64,000 nt of DNA. It comes from VRUE01 sp963706605. Lineage in GTDB: Bacteria; Actinomycetota; Thermoleophilia; Solirubrobacterales; 70-9. Location: assembly GCA_963706605.1 (NCBI GenBank), contig OY970165.1, positions 806,001-870,000 on the forward strand. The letters are read 5' to 3'. Position numbers and translations under genes: made by a program. The notes below the pieces were generated by a model. The model was not told where the DNA came from, searched no databases, and was given only the letters and a program-made list of their open reading frames with translations. Shown here one piece after another: positions 16,554-27,294 of this stretch (position 1 is the first letter of the stretch; every line of letters starts with the position of its first letter).

Positions 16554-19128
16554 CTCGGGAGGTCGGGGTCCTGCCGCAGCGTGCCTTCGCGCTCAACCGC
16601 CCCCGTTGCTGAGCTCCGTCCTGGCCCTTGGCGACGAAGCGAGATGCAAGCGAGGAGGAGGTCAGGGGATGGCTGCAGGGGTCCGTGCGCAGGGACAGGA
16701 CTCCATGTCTGCCGCCGCGCAGTTGCATCGCAAATGCCGACAGCGGCATGTCCGGCAATCCCACCAGGTTGGTGACGAAGTGACCGTGTCGCGCCGTGGT
16801 GCTGCCCCTCATGTCCAGCCGCAGGCCCATCGTCGCGACGCTGAACCAGAGGTCGGGAAGGCCGTCGGCCGTCGGCTGAACCGCGTAAATCGCGCCATGC
16901 AGCGGAGTGCCCAGCAGCGGGCTTTGGGCAGTGGCCGTGCCGACCTGTGCCCCGGACGCGCAGAGGCCGTCGGTCGCATCCTGACGCGGGCAGAGTTCCG
17001 TCAGGCCGGCAACGCTGAACTGGAGGGCTCGCGGAAGCGAGAGGTGCATGGCGCGCAGGTTGGTGTCACCTGGCCGAAGGCGGGCGGAGATCCGCAGGCT
17101 CGGCCTGCCGTGCCTGTGCAGCTGCGAGCGCCCGGACAGGACCAACGAGAAACGGGGCCTGAACCCCAGCCTGTCGCAGCCGCTCACGGCAAGGGTGCTC
17201 GTCGCCGTCGCCGTCGTGCCACCGCTCCCTTCGAGGGTCGCGTCGAATGCCGCCGGCTCGCACGAGGTCGGGTTGCGAATCGCCCCCGGGCGATCCAGGG
17301 ACATCCCGATCGTTTGAATCCTGGCGGGAACACCTTCGACCAGCAACGGCAGGGGGTCCGTCGCGATCGTGACCCGCCCGGTGCGGCCGTGAATCTGAAT
17401 GGCGGCGCGCACGACCATCTTGCCCAGGTCGAACGGGCCGATGGTGGCGCCGAACGTCATCAAGAGGCTGAAGGGGGCCCGCCGATAGGGGCCCGCGACG
17501 TAGACATCGCCACGCAGCGCGGCCGAGCTCGAGCCTGAGCCGACCTCCGCGAACGCGGAGCCGAGCCTGCTGCCGGCCGGGCAGGCGCCGAGCGCCGCAG
17601 CGGAGTCCGAGCAGGGTTCGATCTGACCCAGGGCCGGGGTCAGGCCCTCGGGCAGGCTGATCGCGAAACGCCTGGTCAGCTGTTCGCCCGCCCGGCGCGC
17701 GAGGGTGAGCGTCAGAGCGGTCGAACGCCCAGCCGCGCGCCTGGAGCCGGCGGCGAAGAGCCTCGGTGAGAATGGAGCTGCTGAGCATTGCGAACCGCCC
17801 GCATTCGGACCGATCGTCACCGACGCGGCCGACCCAGCCGACGGACCGCCGCTGTAGGGGTCGAAGCCGGCGGAGGAAGAGAAGGAGCCGCAGGTCAGGG
17901 GCGAGGCGAGCAGCGCCTGTGGTCCGCCGTCGATGTTCAGGCTCAACCGGCTCAGCGGCACCTGTGGCAGGTCCTTCAAAGCAGCCGAGAGGCGGCCGGA
18001 GTTGGGGTCGGCGTGCAACGCGCCGACGGACTTGATGACCACACCGGGGCCGGGCGCGACGATGAAAAGGCGAAAGCGTTCCCCCGGACGTTCCGCGCCA
18101 AGGTAGACGTCGCCGAGCAGCGGATCACGCAACACGGGCGACACCACTTCCACCGTCCCGACCTTTGAAGACGGCGGACACGAAGCTGCGCTTGTCTCGC
18201 CCAACCCGAGCTGAGCGTCGCTGCATGCCGTCAATCCGACCGCGCCGCCGGGTGAGACCGTCACTCCTTCGGGAAGTTCGATGACGGCGCTCCTGATCTG
18301 CGCGCTCGCCCTGCCGTCGGGATCTTCGTCCTGCGGCGCGGTGATGTCCATCCGCGTCCCGGTCGGCGAGTCGGCGACGGGGTTGCCGAGCGTCAACCCG
18401 AGCTGCGGTTCAAAGGCCAGATCCTCACAACCGCTGAGCGGAGTGTCGGCTTCCGCGCTTTCGCTCAACCATGGCGCGTCGGTCTGCCGGGACCTGGTGC
18501 GAAAGGTGACGGACAGCGGCACCCCGCAGCGTGTCGGCAGGGTCAGGAACGGATGTCGAGGGATGGGCGGCCCCGCCTGGCGATCGGCCGGCACTCCCCA
18601 GAGCTCGATATGACCTTCGCTCAGCGGTGCTTCCGGCAGATCGCTCGCCTTGAAGGTGATCCCGAAGTCATCGGGGCGCAGTTCCATCGTCAGCGGAACG
18701 TCAAAGCCCGCGGTTGACCCAAACGCAAGCAATTCACCCGGCGCGGGTTCCAGCTCGAAGATCGGCAGCGTCGATTCAGTGCCGCCGGCAAGCTTGAGGC
18801 TGACGGCGCCCACCTGCGATTCGGTCGAGCATTCTTCTTTTTCGAACAGCTCCCGCGGGCACTCGGGGACGGCGCCTGGATTTCCACCAAGGCCGGGCGG
18901 CAGTTCAAAGACGAGATCCCTCGCCGACGTGCCCGTGCCTTCGACGTTCAGGCCGAAATCGATCTGCAATCGATCGGGATGCGAGCCGGCGCGGTCCTCC
19001 GGATGACCTTCCGCATCGATCGCCCTGATCGCGACGCTTCCGGGCACGATCCCGAATTCCGCCCCGTTTGCGGATGCCACCGGAACAGCAAATGTGAAGA
19101 ATGCAAGGAACGCGACTGCTCGCTTCAC
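16546..19128 (-). CDS. 860-aa secreted Cys-containing repeat protein coupled to the MMPL exporter
   Basis: Begins with a signal peptide (MKRAVAFLAFFTFAVPVASA). The mature chain is built of three to four beta-rich repeats of roughly 150-200 residues, each with an LPxGL/V segment, a Cys cluster such as C(S)DxxxxLGxxxASCPxxSxVGT, a segment like LxGDVYLxG, then a LPxxPLSxxxLxxxGG stretch near a CG/CEP motif. No enzyme motif is recognised. Similar long secreted proteins are typical of soil actinobacteria of the Thermoleophilia. The 8-bp overlap with the MMPL gene (16546-16553) suggests an extracytoplasmic partner or cargo protein of that transporter; this is inference. Confidence 0.75.
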   Translation of the reverse strand: MKRAVAFLAFFTFAVPVASANGAEFGIVPGSVAIRAIDAEGHPEDRAGSHPDRLQIDFGLNVEGTGTSARDLVFELPPGLGGNPGAVPECPRELFEKEECSTESQVGAVSLKLAGGTESTLPIFELEPAPGELLAFGSTAGFDVPLTMELRPDDFGITFKASDLPEAPLSEGHIELWGVPADRQAGPPIPRHPFLTLPTRCGVPLSVTFRTRSRQTDAPWLSESAEADTPLSGCEDLAFEPQLGLTLGNPVADSPTGTRMDITAPQDEDPDGRASAQIRSAVIELPEGVTVSPGGAVGLTACSDAQLGLGETSAASCPPSSKVGTVEVVSPVLRDPLLGDVYLGAERPGERFRLFIVAPGPGVVIKSVGALHADPNSGRLSAALKDLPQVPLSRLSLNIDGGPQALLASPLTCGSFSSSAGFDPYSGGPSAGSAASVTIGPNAGGSQCSAAPFSPRLFAAGSRRAAGRSTALTLTLARRAGEQLTRRFAISLPEGLTPALGQIEPCSDSAAALGACPAGSRLGSAFAEVGSGSSSAALRGDVYVAGPYRRAPFSLLMTFGATIGPFDLGKMVVRAAIQIHGRTGRVTIATDPLPLLVEGVPARIQTIGMSLDRPGAIRNPTSCEPAAFDATLEGSGGTTATATSTLAVSGCDRLGFRPRFSLVLSGRSQLHRHGRPSLRISARLRPGDTNLRAMHLSLPRALQFSVAGLTELCPRQDATDGLCASGAQVGTATAQSPLLGTPLHGAIYAVQPTADGLPDLWFSVATMGLRLDMRGSTTARHGHFVTNLVGLPDMPLSAFAMQLRGGRHGVLSLRTDPCSHPLTSSSLASRFVAKGQDGAQQRGRLSAKARCGRTPTSRDG

Positions 19129-19264
19129 GAGCCGACGCCGTTCCGTCCTTCGAGATCCACGCTTCCCCCCCGCATATGGCCCCCCGCTGGTCCCTGCGAT
19201 CCAGTCGCACCCGCCAGAGGGCGCACCCGCTCAGGCTACGCAGCCCGCGGTCGGCCCACAAGGG

Positions 19265-19957
19265 TTATTGCCAAAGATGGAAATAAGTGCGTTCGAGCGT
19301 CGGCAGCGCGTAGTCCGCACCCGCCGCTTCGAGCTCGTCGACGCCGTAGCTGCCGGTGGCGACACCGGCCACCTTCAGGCCCGCCCCGTGCCCGGCCTTG
19401 ACGTCGCGTGGGGTGTCGCCGACCGCGATGCAGGCGCCCTCGTCCAGGGTGCCGCCGGAGACCAGCTCGCCACGGCGCAGGGCGGCTTTCGTCACCTCGA
19501 CGCGGTCGGCCGAATCGGAGCCGTAGCCGCCGAAGCTGAAGAAACGGTTGAGATGGCCGCGCGCCAGCTTGATGTGGGCGGCCGCCTCGATGTTGCCGGT
19601 GACCAGACCGAGCAGCACGCCTTCGTCGATCAATCGGTCGAGCAGCTCCTCGACTCCCGGCATCACCTGGTAGCCACTCGATTCGGCCACCGCGTCGGGC
19701 AGGTGCTTCAGGTAGCAGCCGATCGCCTTCGAGCGCTCTTCGGGGCTGCCCTCACGGCCGATCACCTCGCGGAAGACGATCGCGGCGATCTCGGGGTCGG
19801 TCATGCCGGCGTCGGTGTGCTCGTCGATGTCGGCTTCGACGCCGTGGAGCTCCTCGAAGCCACGCTGCCAAGCGACGCCGCCCGCCCCACCGGTTACGAG
19901 AAGCGTCCCGTCGATATCGAAGAGGACGGCACGGATGTCGCCGCCCCCCTCACTCAC
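19265..19957 (-). CDS. HAD-superfamily hydrolase (phosphoglycolate-phosphatase-like)
   Basis: A 230-aa HAD hydrolase with motif I FDIDGTLL, motif II LVTGN and motif IV GDTPRDVKAG; an alpha-helical C1-type cap lies between I and II. It is cytoplasmic and Mg-dependent. The substrate may be phosphoglycolate or a sugar phosphate. Its start overlaps the cydB stop by 8 bp, placing it last in the tkt-tal-pgi-cydA-cydB-HAD run, where removal of a toxic phosphate side product would make sense. Confidence 0.88.
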   Translation of the reverse strand: MSEGGGDIRAVLFDIDGTLLVTGGAGGVAWQRGFEELHGVEADIDEHTDAGMTDPEIAAIVFREVIGREGSPEERSKAIGCYLKHLPDAVAESSGYQVMPGVEELLDRLIDEGVLLGLVTGNIEAAAHIKLARGHLNRFFSFGGYGSDSADRVEVTKAALRRGELVSGGTLDEGACIAVGDTPRDVKAGHGAGLKVAGVATGSYGVDELEAAGADYALPTLERTYFHLWQ

Positions 19958-20948
19958 CGAGCAGCTCCCGCTGGCTGAGCCAGTAGAGGAGGCCGAGCGC
20001 CGGCAGGACGACGATCGCCGCGACGACGAAGACGATCAGGACGGCGTCGAGGGTCGGTCCGGGCGCCGCCGACTGGCTGATCTTCAGCGAGGTCGGCAGC
20101 AGATAGGGGAACTGGGCGACGCCCCAGCCCCAGATCACGGCGACCACCGCGCCGACGGCGAGCGGGCGCAGGCCGCGGCGGCCGCGCCCGAGCAGCAACG
20201 CCAGAGCCCCGAAGCCGCAGAGAACCGAGACGATCACCAACGGCAGCCCCTCGACGATGAGGCGTTCGTAGGCGTAGCGGGCATCGGCGTGCAGGGCGAA
20301 GATCCCGGCCAGCGCGAGGACGCCGGCAAGCAGTCCCGCGGCCAGCCCACGGCCGGCGAAGTAGCCCTCCATCTCCTTGTCGCCGGCGCGGTGGGAATCG
20401 GCGACGAGGAAGATCGCCGCCAGGTAGGCGCCGGTGACGACGAACAGCGCCCCGGTCAGCAACGGCAGCGGCTCGAGCCAGCTGGAGAAGGAGGCTCCGT
20501 TGCCCTCCGCCGGGACGTTTCCAGCCGCGATCGCCCCTACCACGGCCCCCATGAAGAACGGCGTCATCACGGAGGAGATCGCGAAGGACGCCCCCAGAGC
20601 TCGCCGCGCGGGCAACGAGTCGACCGACTTGCGAAAGGCGAAACCGGCACCGCGCAGGACGATCCCCACCGCGGCCAGCGCCAGCGGTACGTACAGCGTC
20701 GACATGATCGCCCCGAAGGCCTCCGGGAAGGCGGTCCAGAGGACGACGAGGATGAAGATCAGCCAGACGTGGTTGGCCTCCCAGACCGGGGTCAGCGAGC
20801 GCTGGATCCGCGCCCGAGGGCGCTCGCCCCTCTCGGCGTCACCCGCGATCAGGTCCCAGAGCCCGCCGCCGAAGTCGGCGCCGCCGAAGACGGCATACAG
20901 GGTGGCGCCGATCCAGAGGATCGCCGCGGCGACGTCGGCGCGAGTCAT
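19950..20948 (-). CDS. cydB: Cytochrome bd ubiquinol/menaquinol oxidase subunit II
   Basis: A 332-aa membrane protein with the CydB signature ILWIGATLYAVFGGADFGGGLWDL at the N-terminus and WEANHVWLIFILVVLWTAFPEAF. About eight to nine helices are visible. It forms the high-affinity, proton-pump-free terminal oxidase with CydA. It starts 4 bp inside the cydA stop (ATGA type overlap), so translation is coupled. No cydX-like micro-ORF was seen. Confidence 0.95.
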   Translation of the reverse strand: MTRADVAAAILWIGATLYAVFGGADFGGGLWDLIAGDAERGERPRARIQRSLTPVWEANHVWLIFILVVLWTAFPEAFGAIMSTLYVPLALAAVGIVLRGAGFAFRKSVDSLPARRALGASFAISSVMTPFFMGAVVGAIAAGNVPAEGNGASFSSWLEPLPLLTGALFVVTGAYLAAIFLVADSHRAGDKEMEGYFAGRGLAAGLLAGVLALAGIFALHADARYAYERLIVEGLPLVIVSVLCGFGALALLLGRGRRGLRPLAVGAVVAVIWGWGVAQFPYLLPTSLKISQSAAPGPTLDAVLIVFVVAAIVVLPALGLLYWLSQRELLGE

Positions 20949-22345
20949 GGCGCGGCCCCCGGCAACTCAGCGGGCGGCCCATAGGGGGTCTCTCCATCCC
21001 CCGCTTCATCGCCCTGCTCGCGCCAGCGGCGCGACATCGAGCGCAGGACGAGGATCGCAATCGTCCCAAGCGCCGCGTAGAGCAGCAGCACCGCTGCAAA
21101 GGCGAACCAGATCCCCTTCGCCTCGGTCACCGCTTCGGAGGTCCGCATGTAGCCCTGCACGATCCAGGGCTGGCGGCCGACCTCGGTGACGATCCAGCCG
21201 CACCAGAGGGCGAGGATCGCGCCGGCGCCGGAGATCGCGACGGCGCGCAGGAACCAGGGCGTGCGTGGGATCTCGCGACGGCGCCACCAGACGAAGGCGA
21301 GCCAGAGGCCGAGGCCCAGCAGCGCCGTGCCGATCCCGACCATCGCGTCGAAAGCAAGGTGGAGCAGCGTGTTGTCCGGCGGCCTTTCGTCGACCGGGAT
21401 GCTCGCCAACCCGGTCACCTTGGTGTCGGCGCTGAAGCCGACCAGGAAGGAGTCGAGGTCGGGGATCGGGATCGCCGCCTTCACCCCATCGCTGGTGCAG
21501 ATGCCGCCGACGTACTCGGTCTGGTTGTCCCCCGTCTTCTGGATGCACTCCATGCCGGCGAACTTGGCCGGCTGGTGGTCGGCGACCGCACGCGCCGCGG
21601 TGTCGCCGACGAAGAGCTGGATCGGGGTTGCGATCAACGCGATCGTCAACGGGATCAGCATCCCCAGCCGGTGCAGGCGGTCGCGTCGCCCACGCAGCAT
21701 CCCGACCGCGTAGATCGAGGCGACGAGGAAGCCGGCGACCATGTAGGCGGCGAGGATCATGTGCGGGACCTCGTAACCCCAGGCCGGGTTGAAGAGGACC
21801 TTGAAGGGCTCCGTTTCGACCACCCTGCCGGCAGCGTCAAGGGTGAAGCCCTGCGGCTGGTTCATCCATGAGTTGGCGGTGACGACCGAGAAGGCGCCGC
21901 CGACCCCGGTGATCACCATCGGCACCCCCGACCAGAAATGAGCCCAACCGCTGAGCCGCTTCCAGCCGTAGATGTAGATCGCGAGGAAGATCGCCTCGGT
22001 GAAGAAGAAGAGGCCCTCGACCGCGAAGGCGATCCCGAAGGCGTCGCCGAAGCGGGACATGAAGTTCGGCCAGAGCAGGCCGAACTCGAAGCTGAGCACG
22101 GTGCCGGTGACGGCGCCGACCGCGAAGGTCACTCCCATCGCCTTCGACCAGCGCCGCGCCAGGCGCATCGCGTCGGGGTCGTCGCGCTTCAGCCCCAGCC
22201 AGTTGGCGATGAGGATGATCGCCGGCAGGGCGACGCCGAGGCAAGAGAGGACGATGTGGAAGGCGAGCGTGAACGCCATCAGCTCGCGGGCGGCGAGCAG
22301 GTTGGACGCCGACGCCGCGAGCGGGAGGGCGTCGAGGCCGAGCAC
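20945..22345 (-). CDS. cydA: Cytochrome bd oxidase subunit I
   Basis: A 466-aa heme subunit. Haem ligands can be placed in LAFHIVLSCLG (His for b595/d side), in VPHMILAAYM (His b558) and a Met in the later helices. The quinol-site motif GRQPW appears in WIVTEVGRQPWIVQG, and QPAKFAGME lies in the Q-loop, which is of the short type. It reduces O2 at low tension using quinol. Only 3 bp separate it from the end of pgi, so it is read in the same message as the sugar-phosphate genes. Confidence 0.95.
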   Translation of the reverse strand: MLGLDALPLAASASNLLAARELMAFTLAFHIVLSCLGVALPAIILIANWLGLKRDDPDAMRLARRWSKAMGVTFAVGAVTGTVLSFEFGLLWPNFMSRFGDAFGIAFAVEGLFFFTEAIFLAIYIYGWKRLSGWAHFWSGVPMVITGVGGAFSVVTANSWMNQPQGFTLDAAGRVVETEPFKVLFNPAWGYEVPHMILAAYMVAGFLVASIYAVGMLRGRRDRLHRLGMLIPLTIALIATPIQLFVGDTAARAVADHQPAKFAGMECIQKTGDNQTEYVGGICTSDGVKAAIPIPDLDSFLVGFSADTKVTGLASIPVDERPPDNTLLHLAFDAMVGIGTALLGLGLWLAFVWWRRREIPRTPWFLRAVAISGAGAILALWCGWIVTEVGRQPWIVQGYMRTSEAVTEAKGIWFAFAAVLLLYAALGTIAILVLRSMSRRWREQGDEAGDGETPYGPPAELPGAAP

Positions 22346-22348
22346 TTC

Positions 22349-23982
<1,634 letters not shown>

Positions 23983-23986
<4 letters not shown>

Positions 23987-25068
23987 CCCGCCGCTCCCAA
24001 CCGCTCGCGCTCGGACTCGATCGACTTCAGCAGGTCGGCCCACGATTCGTCGAAGCTCTGCTTGCCCTCCTCCTGGAGGCGGGCGGCGAGTGCATCGGTG
24101 TCCACCCCGGCGGCGGCAAACTCCGCCAGCGTCGCCTCGGCGGCCTCACCGTCGGTCGCCAGCGGCTCCCCCACCCCGCCGTGGTCGCCGAAGGCGAGCA
24201 GGGTCGGCTCGGGCATCGTGTTGATGGTGAAGGGCGCGGCCAGCGCCTCGACGTAGAGGGTGTCGGAGGCGTCGGGGTCCTTGGTGCCGGTGCTGGCGAA
24301 GAGCAGCCGCTGCGGGCGGGCCCCCTCGTTGAAGAGCCGCTGCTGGCGCTGGGAGCCGAGCAGTCTTCGACAGGCGCAGTAGGCCTGCCCGGCGACCGCG
24401 ATCCCGAGCCGGTTGCGCAGCTGGTCGGGGACCTGGTCGGCGACGGCGACGTCCCAACGGCTGACGAAGACCGAGGCGACCGAGGCGACGGCGGGGTCGA
24501 GGCCGGCCTCGACGCGGCGCTCGATCCCCCGCAGGTACGCCTCCGCCGCGGCGACGTACTGGTCGGCGGAGAAGAGCAGGGTGACGTTGATCGGGATGCC
24601 GGCGAAGATCGACTCCTCGATCGCCGGCAACCCGGCTGGGGTCCCTGGAATCTTGACGAAGAGGTTGTCGCGCCCCGCCTCGTCGTGCAGCTTCCGCGCC
24701 TGCTCGATCGTCGCCGGGGTGTCGTCGGCGAGCAGCGGCGAGACCTCGAGCGAGACCCAGCCGTCGACCGCATCCGTGCGCTCATGGATCGGCGCAAAGA
24801 GGTCGGCGGCGTCGCGCAGGTCGGCGAGGGCCAGCTCGAAGAAGAGCTCCTCGGTCGAGGCGGCGGCCGGGCCGGACTCGGCGATCTGCCCGTCGTAGGC
24901 GTCGCCGGCGGAGATCGCCTTGTCGAAGATCGTCGGGTTGGAGGTGAGGCCGGTGACGGAGAGCTCGTCGATGTGGCGGCCGAGGGTGCCGTCGCCGAGC
25001 ATCGTGCGGGTGATGTTGTCGAGCCAGAGGCTCTGACCCAGGTCGTGCAACTGCTCGGTCGGGTTCAC
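23983..25068 (-). CDS. tal: Transaldolase
   Basis: A 361-aa enzyme of the longer actinobacterial type. It begins NPTEQLHDLGQSLWLDNI and has the GLTSNPTIFDKAI motif. The Schiff-base Lys lies in NLFVKIPGTPAG. It moves a dihydroxyacetone unit between sedoheptulose-7-P and glyceraldehyde-3-P. Some actinobacterial and planctomycete proteins fuse Tal and Pgi; here they are separate but overlap by four bases, a likely forerunner or equivalent of that arrangement. Confidence 0.95.
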
Positions 25069-25102
25069 GGCCCCTCCTTCTTCTCGGTCTGGTTCGTGTT
25101 GC

Positions 25103-27160
25103 TCATGGAGTCCCCTTCAGCACTTCGCGAGCCGCCTCGGCTACCCGGTCCGGGGTGAAGCCGAACTTGGTCTGCACGTCCTTGAGCGGGGCCGAGCTGC
25201 CGAAGGTGTGCATGCCGATCCGCCTTCCTGCCGAACCGACGTAGTGGTCCCAGCCGAGGGTCGAGGCCTCCTCGACCGAGACGCGGGCGGTGACGTCGGG
25301 GGGCAGCACCTCGTCGCGGTAGGCGGCGTCCTGGCGGTCGAACAGCTCCCAGCAGGGAAGGCTGACGACGCGTGAGCGCACCCCTTCGGCACTCAGCTCC
25401 TCGTGCGCGGCCAGGGCCAAGGCGACCTCGCTGCCGGTGGCGATCAAGATCACCTCCGGCTCGCCGTCGGCAGGGTCGGCGAACACGTAGCCGCCGCGCC
25501 GCAGCCCCTCCGCCGAGGCGTACCTGGTGCGGTCGAAGATCGGCACGTTCTGGCGGGTGAGGACGAGGGCGACCGGCTGGTGGGTGCGATCGATCGCCAC
25601 CCGCCAGGCCTCGGCGACCTCGTTGGCGTCGGCCGGGCGGATCACGTCGAGGCCCGGGATTGCCCGCAGCGAGGCGAGTTGCTCTACCGGCTGGTGGGTC
25701 GGGCCGTCCTCGCCGAGCCCGATCGAGTCGTGGGTGAAGAGGTGGATCACCGGCAGCTCCATCAGCGCCGAAAGGCGGATCGCCGGCCGGGCGTAGTCGG
25801 AGAAGGTCAGGTAGGTCGACCAGAGCGGGCGCAGCTTGGAGAGCGAGAGGCCGTTGGAGATCGCCGCCGACTCGTGCTCGCGGATACCGAAGTGGAGCTG
25901 GCGGCCCCCGTATGAGCCCGGCTCGAAATCGACGGCGCCGTCGAGGTCGAGGCGGACCGAGGTCGAGTCGGTGAGGTCGGCGGAGCCGGCCAAGAGCCAG
26001 GGCACGCGCTCGGCGATCGCGTTCTCCACCTTGCTCGATGCCTTGCGGGTCGCGAGCCCCTTCTCGTCGGGGTCGAAGCTGGGGATGCCGGCGTCCCAAC
26101 CGTCGGGAAGCTCGCGCTTCTGCATCACCTCGATCTCAGCCGCGAGGTCGGCGTTGTCCCTCGTGTATTCAGCGAGCTTCGCCTCCCAGACGGCGCGCAG
26201 CTCGGCGCCGCGCTTGCCGATCCCGGCGGCGAAGTGCTCCTTGACCCCGTCGGGGACGAGGAACTGCGCGTCCTCAGGCCAGTCGTAAGCGCGCTTCGTC
26301 TCCCGCACCTCCTCCTCACCGAGCGGCTCGCCGTGGGCGGCGGCGGTGTCCTGCTTGTGGGGCGAGCCCCAGCCGATGTGGGAGTCGACGATGATCAGGG
26401 TCGGGCGTCCTTGCTCGCCCTTGAAGTCCTCGAAGGCCCGGCTGATCAGCTCGGTGTCGTTGGCGTCGCCGACCCCGGTCACGTTCCAGCCGTAGCCCAT
26501 GAAGCGGGCGGCGACGTCGTCCCCGTATGCAAGCCGGGTATTGCCGTCGATCGTGATGTGGTTGTTGTCGTAGATCCAGCAGAGGTTGTCGAGCTTGAGG
26601 TGGCCGGCGATCGAGGCCGCTTCGTTGGAGACGCCCTCCATCAGGCAGCCGTCGCCGGCGATCGCGTAGACGTCGAAGTCGAAGAGGTCGAAGCCGGGCC
26701 GGTCGTAGCGGGCCGACTGCCACTTGGAGGCGATCGCCATCCCGACCGAGGTGGCGATCCCCTGGCCGAGCGGGCCGGTGGTCGTCTCCACCCCGGAGGT
26801 CCAGCGGTACTCGGGGTGACCGGGGGCGCGTGAGTCGAGCTGGCGGAAGCTCTCGATGTCCTCGAGGCTCACCGCGGGCTTGCCGACGACCTCGTAGTCG
26901 GGTTCGACCGCCTGCACCTCGGCGAGGTAGAGCAACGAGTAGAGCAGCATCGAGGCGTGGCCGGCGGAGAGGACGAAGCGGTCTCGCCCCGGCCAGATCG
27001 GGTCGGCGGGGTCGAAGCGGAGGAAGCGCTGCCAGAGCGTGTAGGCGACGGGGGCCATCGCCATCGGCGTTCCCGGGTGCCCCGAGTTCGCCTTCTGGAT
27101 CGCGTCAATCGACAGCGTGCGGATCGTGTTGATGCAGAGCTGGTCGATGTCCTGCGTCAC
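25103..27160 (-). CDS. tkt: Transketolase
   Basis: About 685 aa. GTG 27160 (MTQDIDQLCINTIRTL) matches the usual start of the family; a TTG at 27193 would add 11 residues. TPP-binding is shown by GDGCLMEG...NNHITIDG, substrate binding by KANSGHPG and SAGHASML, and the second-half E(S/A)AAI and FTHDSIGLGEDGPTHQP segments are intact. It transfers two-carbon units in the non-oxidative pentose phosphate pathway. It heads the six-gene minus-strand run, 34 bp before tal. Confidence 0.95.
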   Translation of the reverse strand: MTQDIDQLCINTIRTLSIDAIQKANSGHPGTPMAMAPVAYTLWQRFLRFDPADPIWPGRDRFVLSAGHASMLLYSLLYLAEVQAVEPDYEVVGKPAVSLEDIESFRQLDSRAPGHPEYRWTSGVETTTGPLGQGIATSVGMAIASKWQSARYDRPGFDLFDFDVYAIAGDGCLMEGVSNEAASIAGHLKLDNLCWIYDNNHITIDGNTRLAYGDDVAARFMGYGWNVTGVGDANDTELISRAFEDFKGEQGRPTLIIVDSHIGWGSPHKQDTAAAHGEPLGEEEVRETKRAYDWPEDAQFLVPDGVKEHFAAGIGKRGAELRAVWEAKLAEYTRDNADLAAEIEVMQKRELPDGWDAGIPSFDPDEKGLATRKASSKVENAIAERVPWLLAGSADLTDSTSVRLDLDGAVDFEPGSYGGRQLHFGIREHESAAISNGLSLSKLRPLWSTYLTFSDYARPAIRLSALMELPVIHLFTHDSIGLGEDGPTHQPVEQLASLRAIPGLDVIRPADANEVAEAWRVAIDRTHQPVALVLTRQNVPIFDRTRYASAEGLRRGGYVFADPADGEPEVILIATGSEVALALAAHEELSAEGVRSRVVSLPCWELFDRQDAAYRDEVLPPDVTARVSVEEASTLGWDHYVGSAGRRIGMHTFGSSAPLKDVQTKFGFTPDRVAEAAREVLKGTP

Positions 27161-27211
27161 CGGTACCACGATCCTATTGATTGGTCCCGGCAAGCCTGTG
27201 AACAGATCTAG

Positions 27212-27294
27212 GGTTCGATGCGGGTGATCGTCCCGTCAGGGTTCGATGCGGGTGATCGTCCCGTCAGGGTTCGATGCGGGTGATCGTCCCGTCA
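27212..27294. repeat. 28-bp tandem repeat, three copies, over the kinase stop codon
   Basis: Copies start at 27212, 27240 and 27268; each begins GGTTCGATGCGGGTGATCGT and is identical over at least 27 of 28 bases. On the minus strand each unit encodes the kinase C-terminus DGTITRIEP followed by a stop. Because 28 is not a multiple of three, the extra copies are out of frame with the first and lie beyond the stop. This looks like recent slippage duplication of the gene end. Confidence 0.9.

Noticed and set aside
27212..27294. CRISPR-like array
   Set aside because: The 28-bp units follow each other without spacers and are duplicated coding sequence. No other spaced repeats or cas genes were seen in the window.
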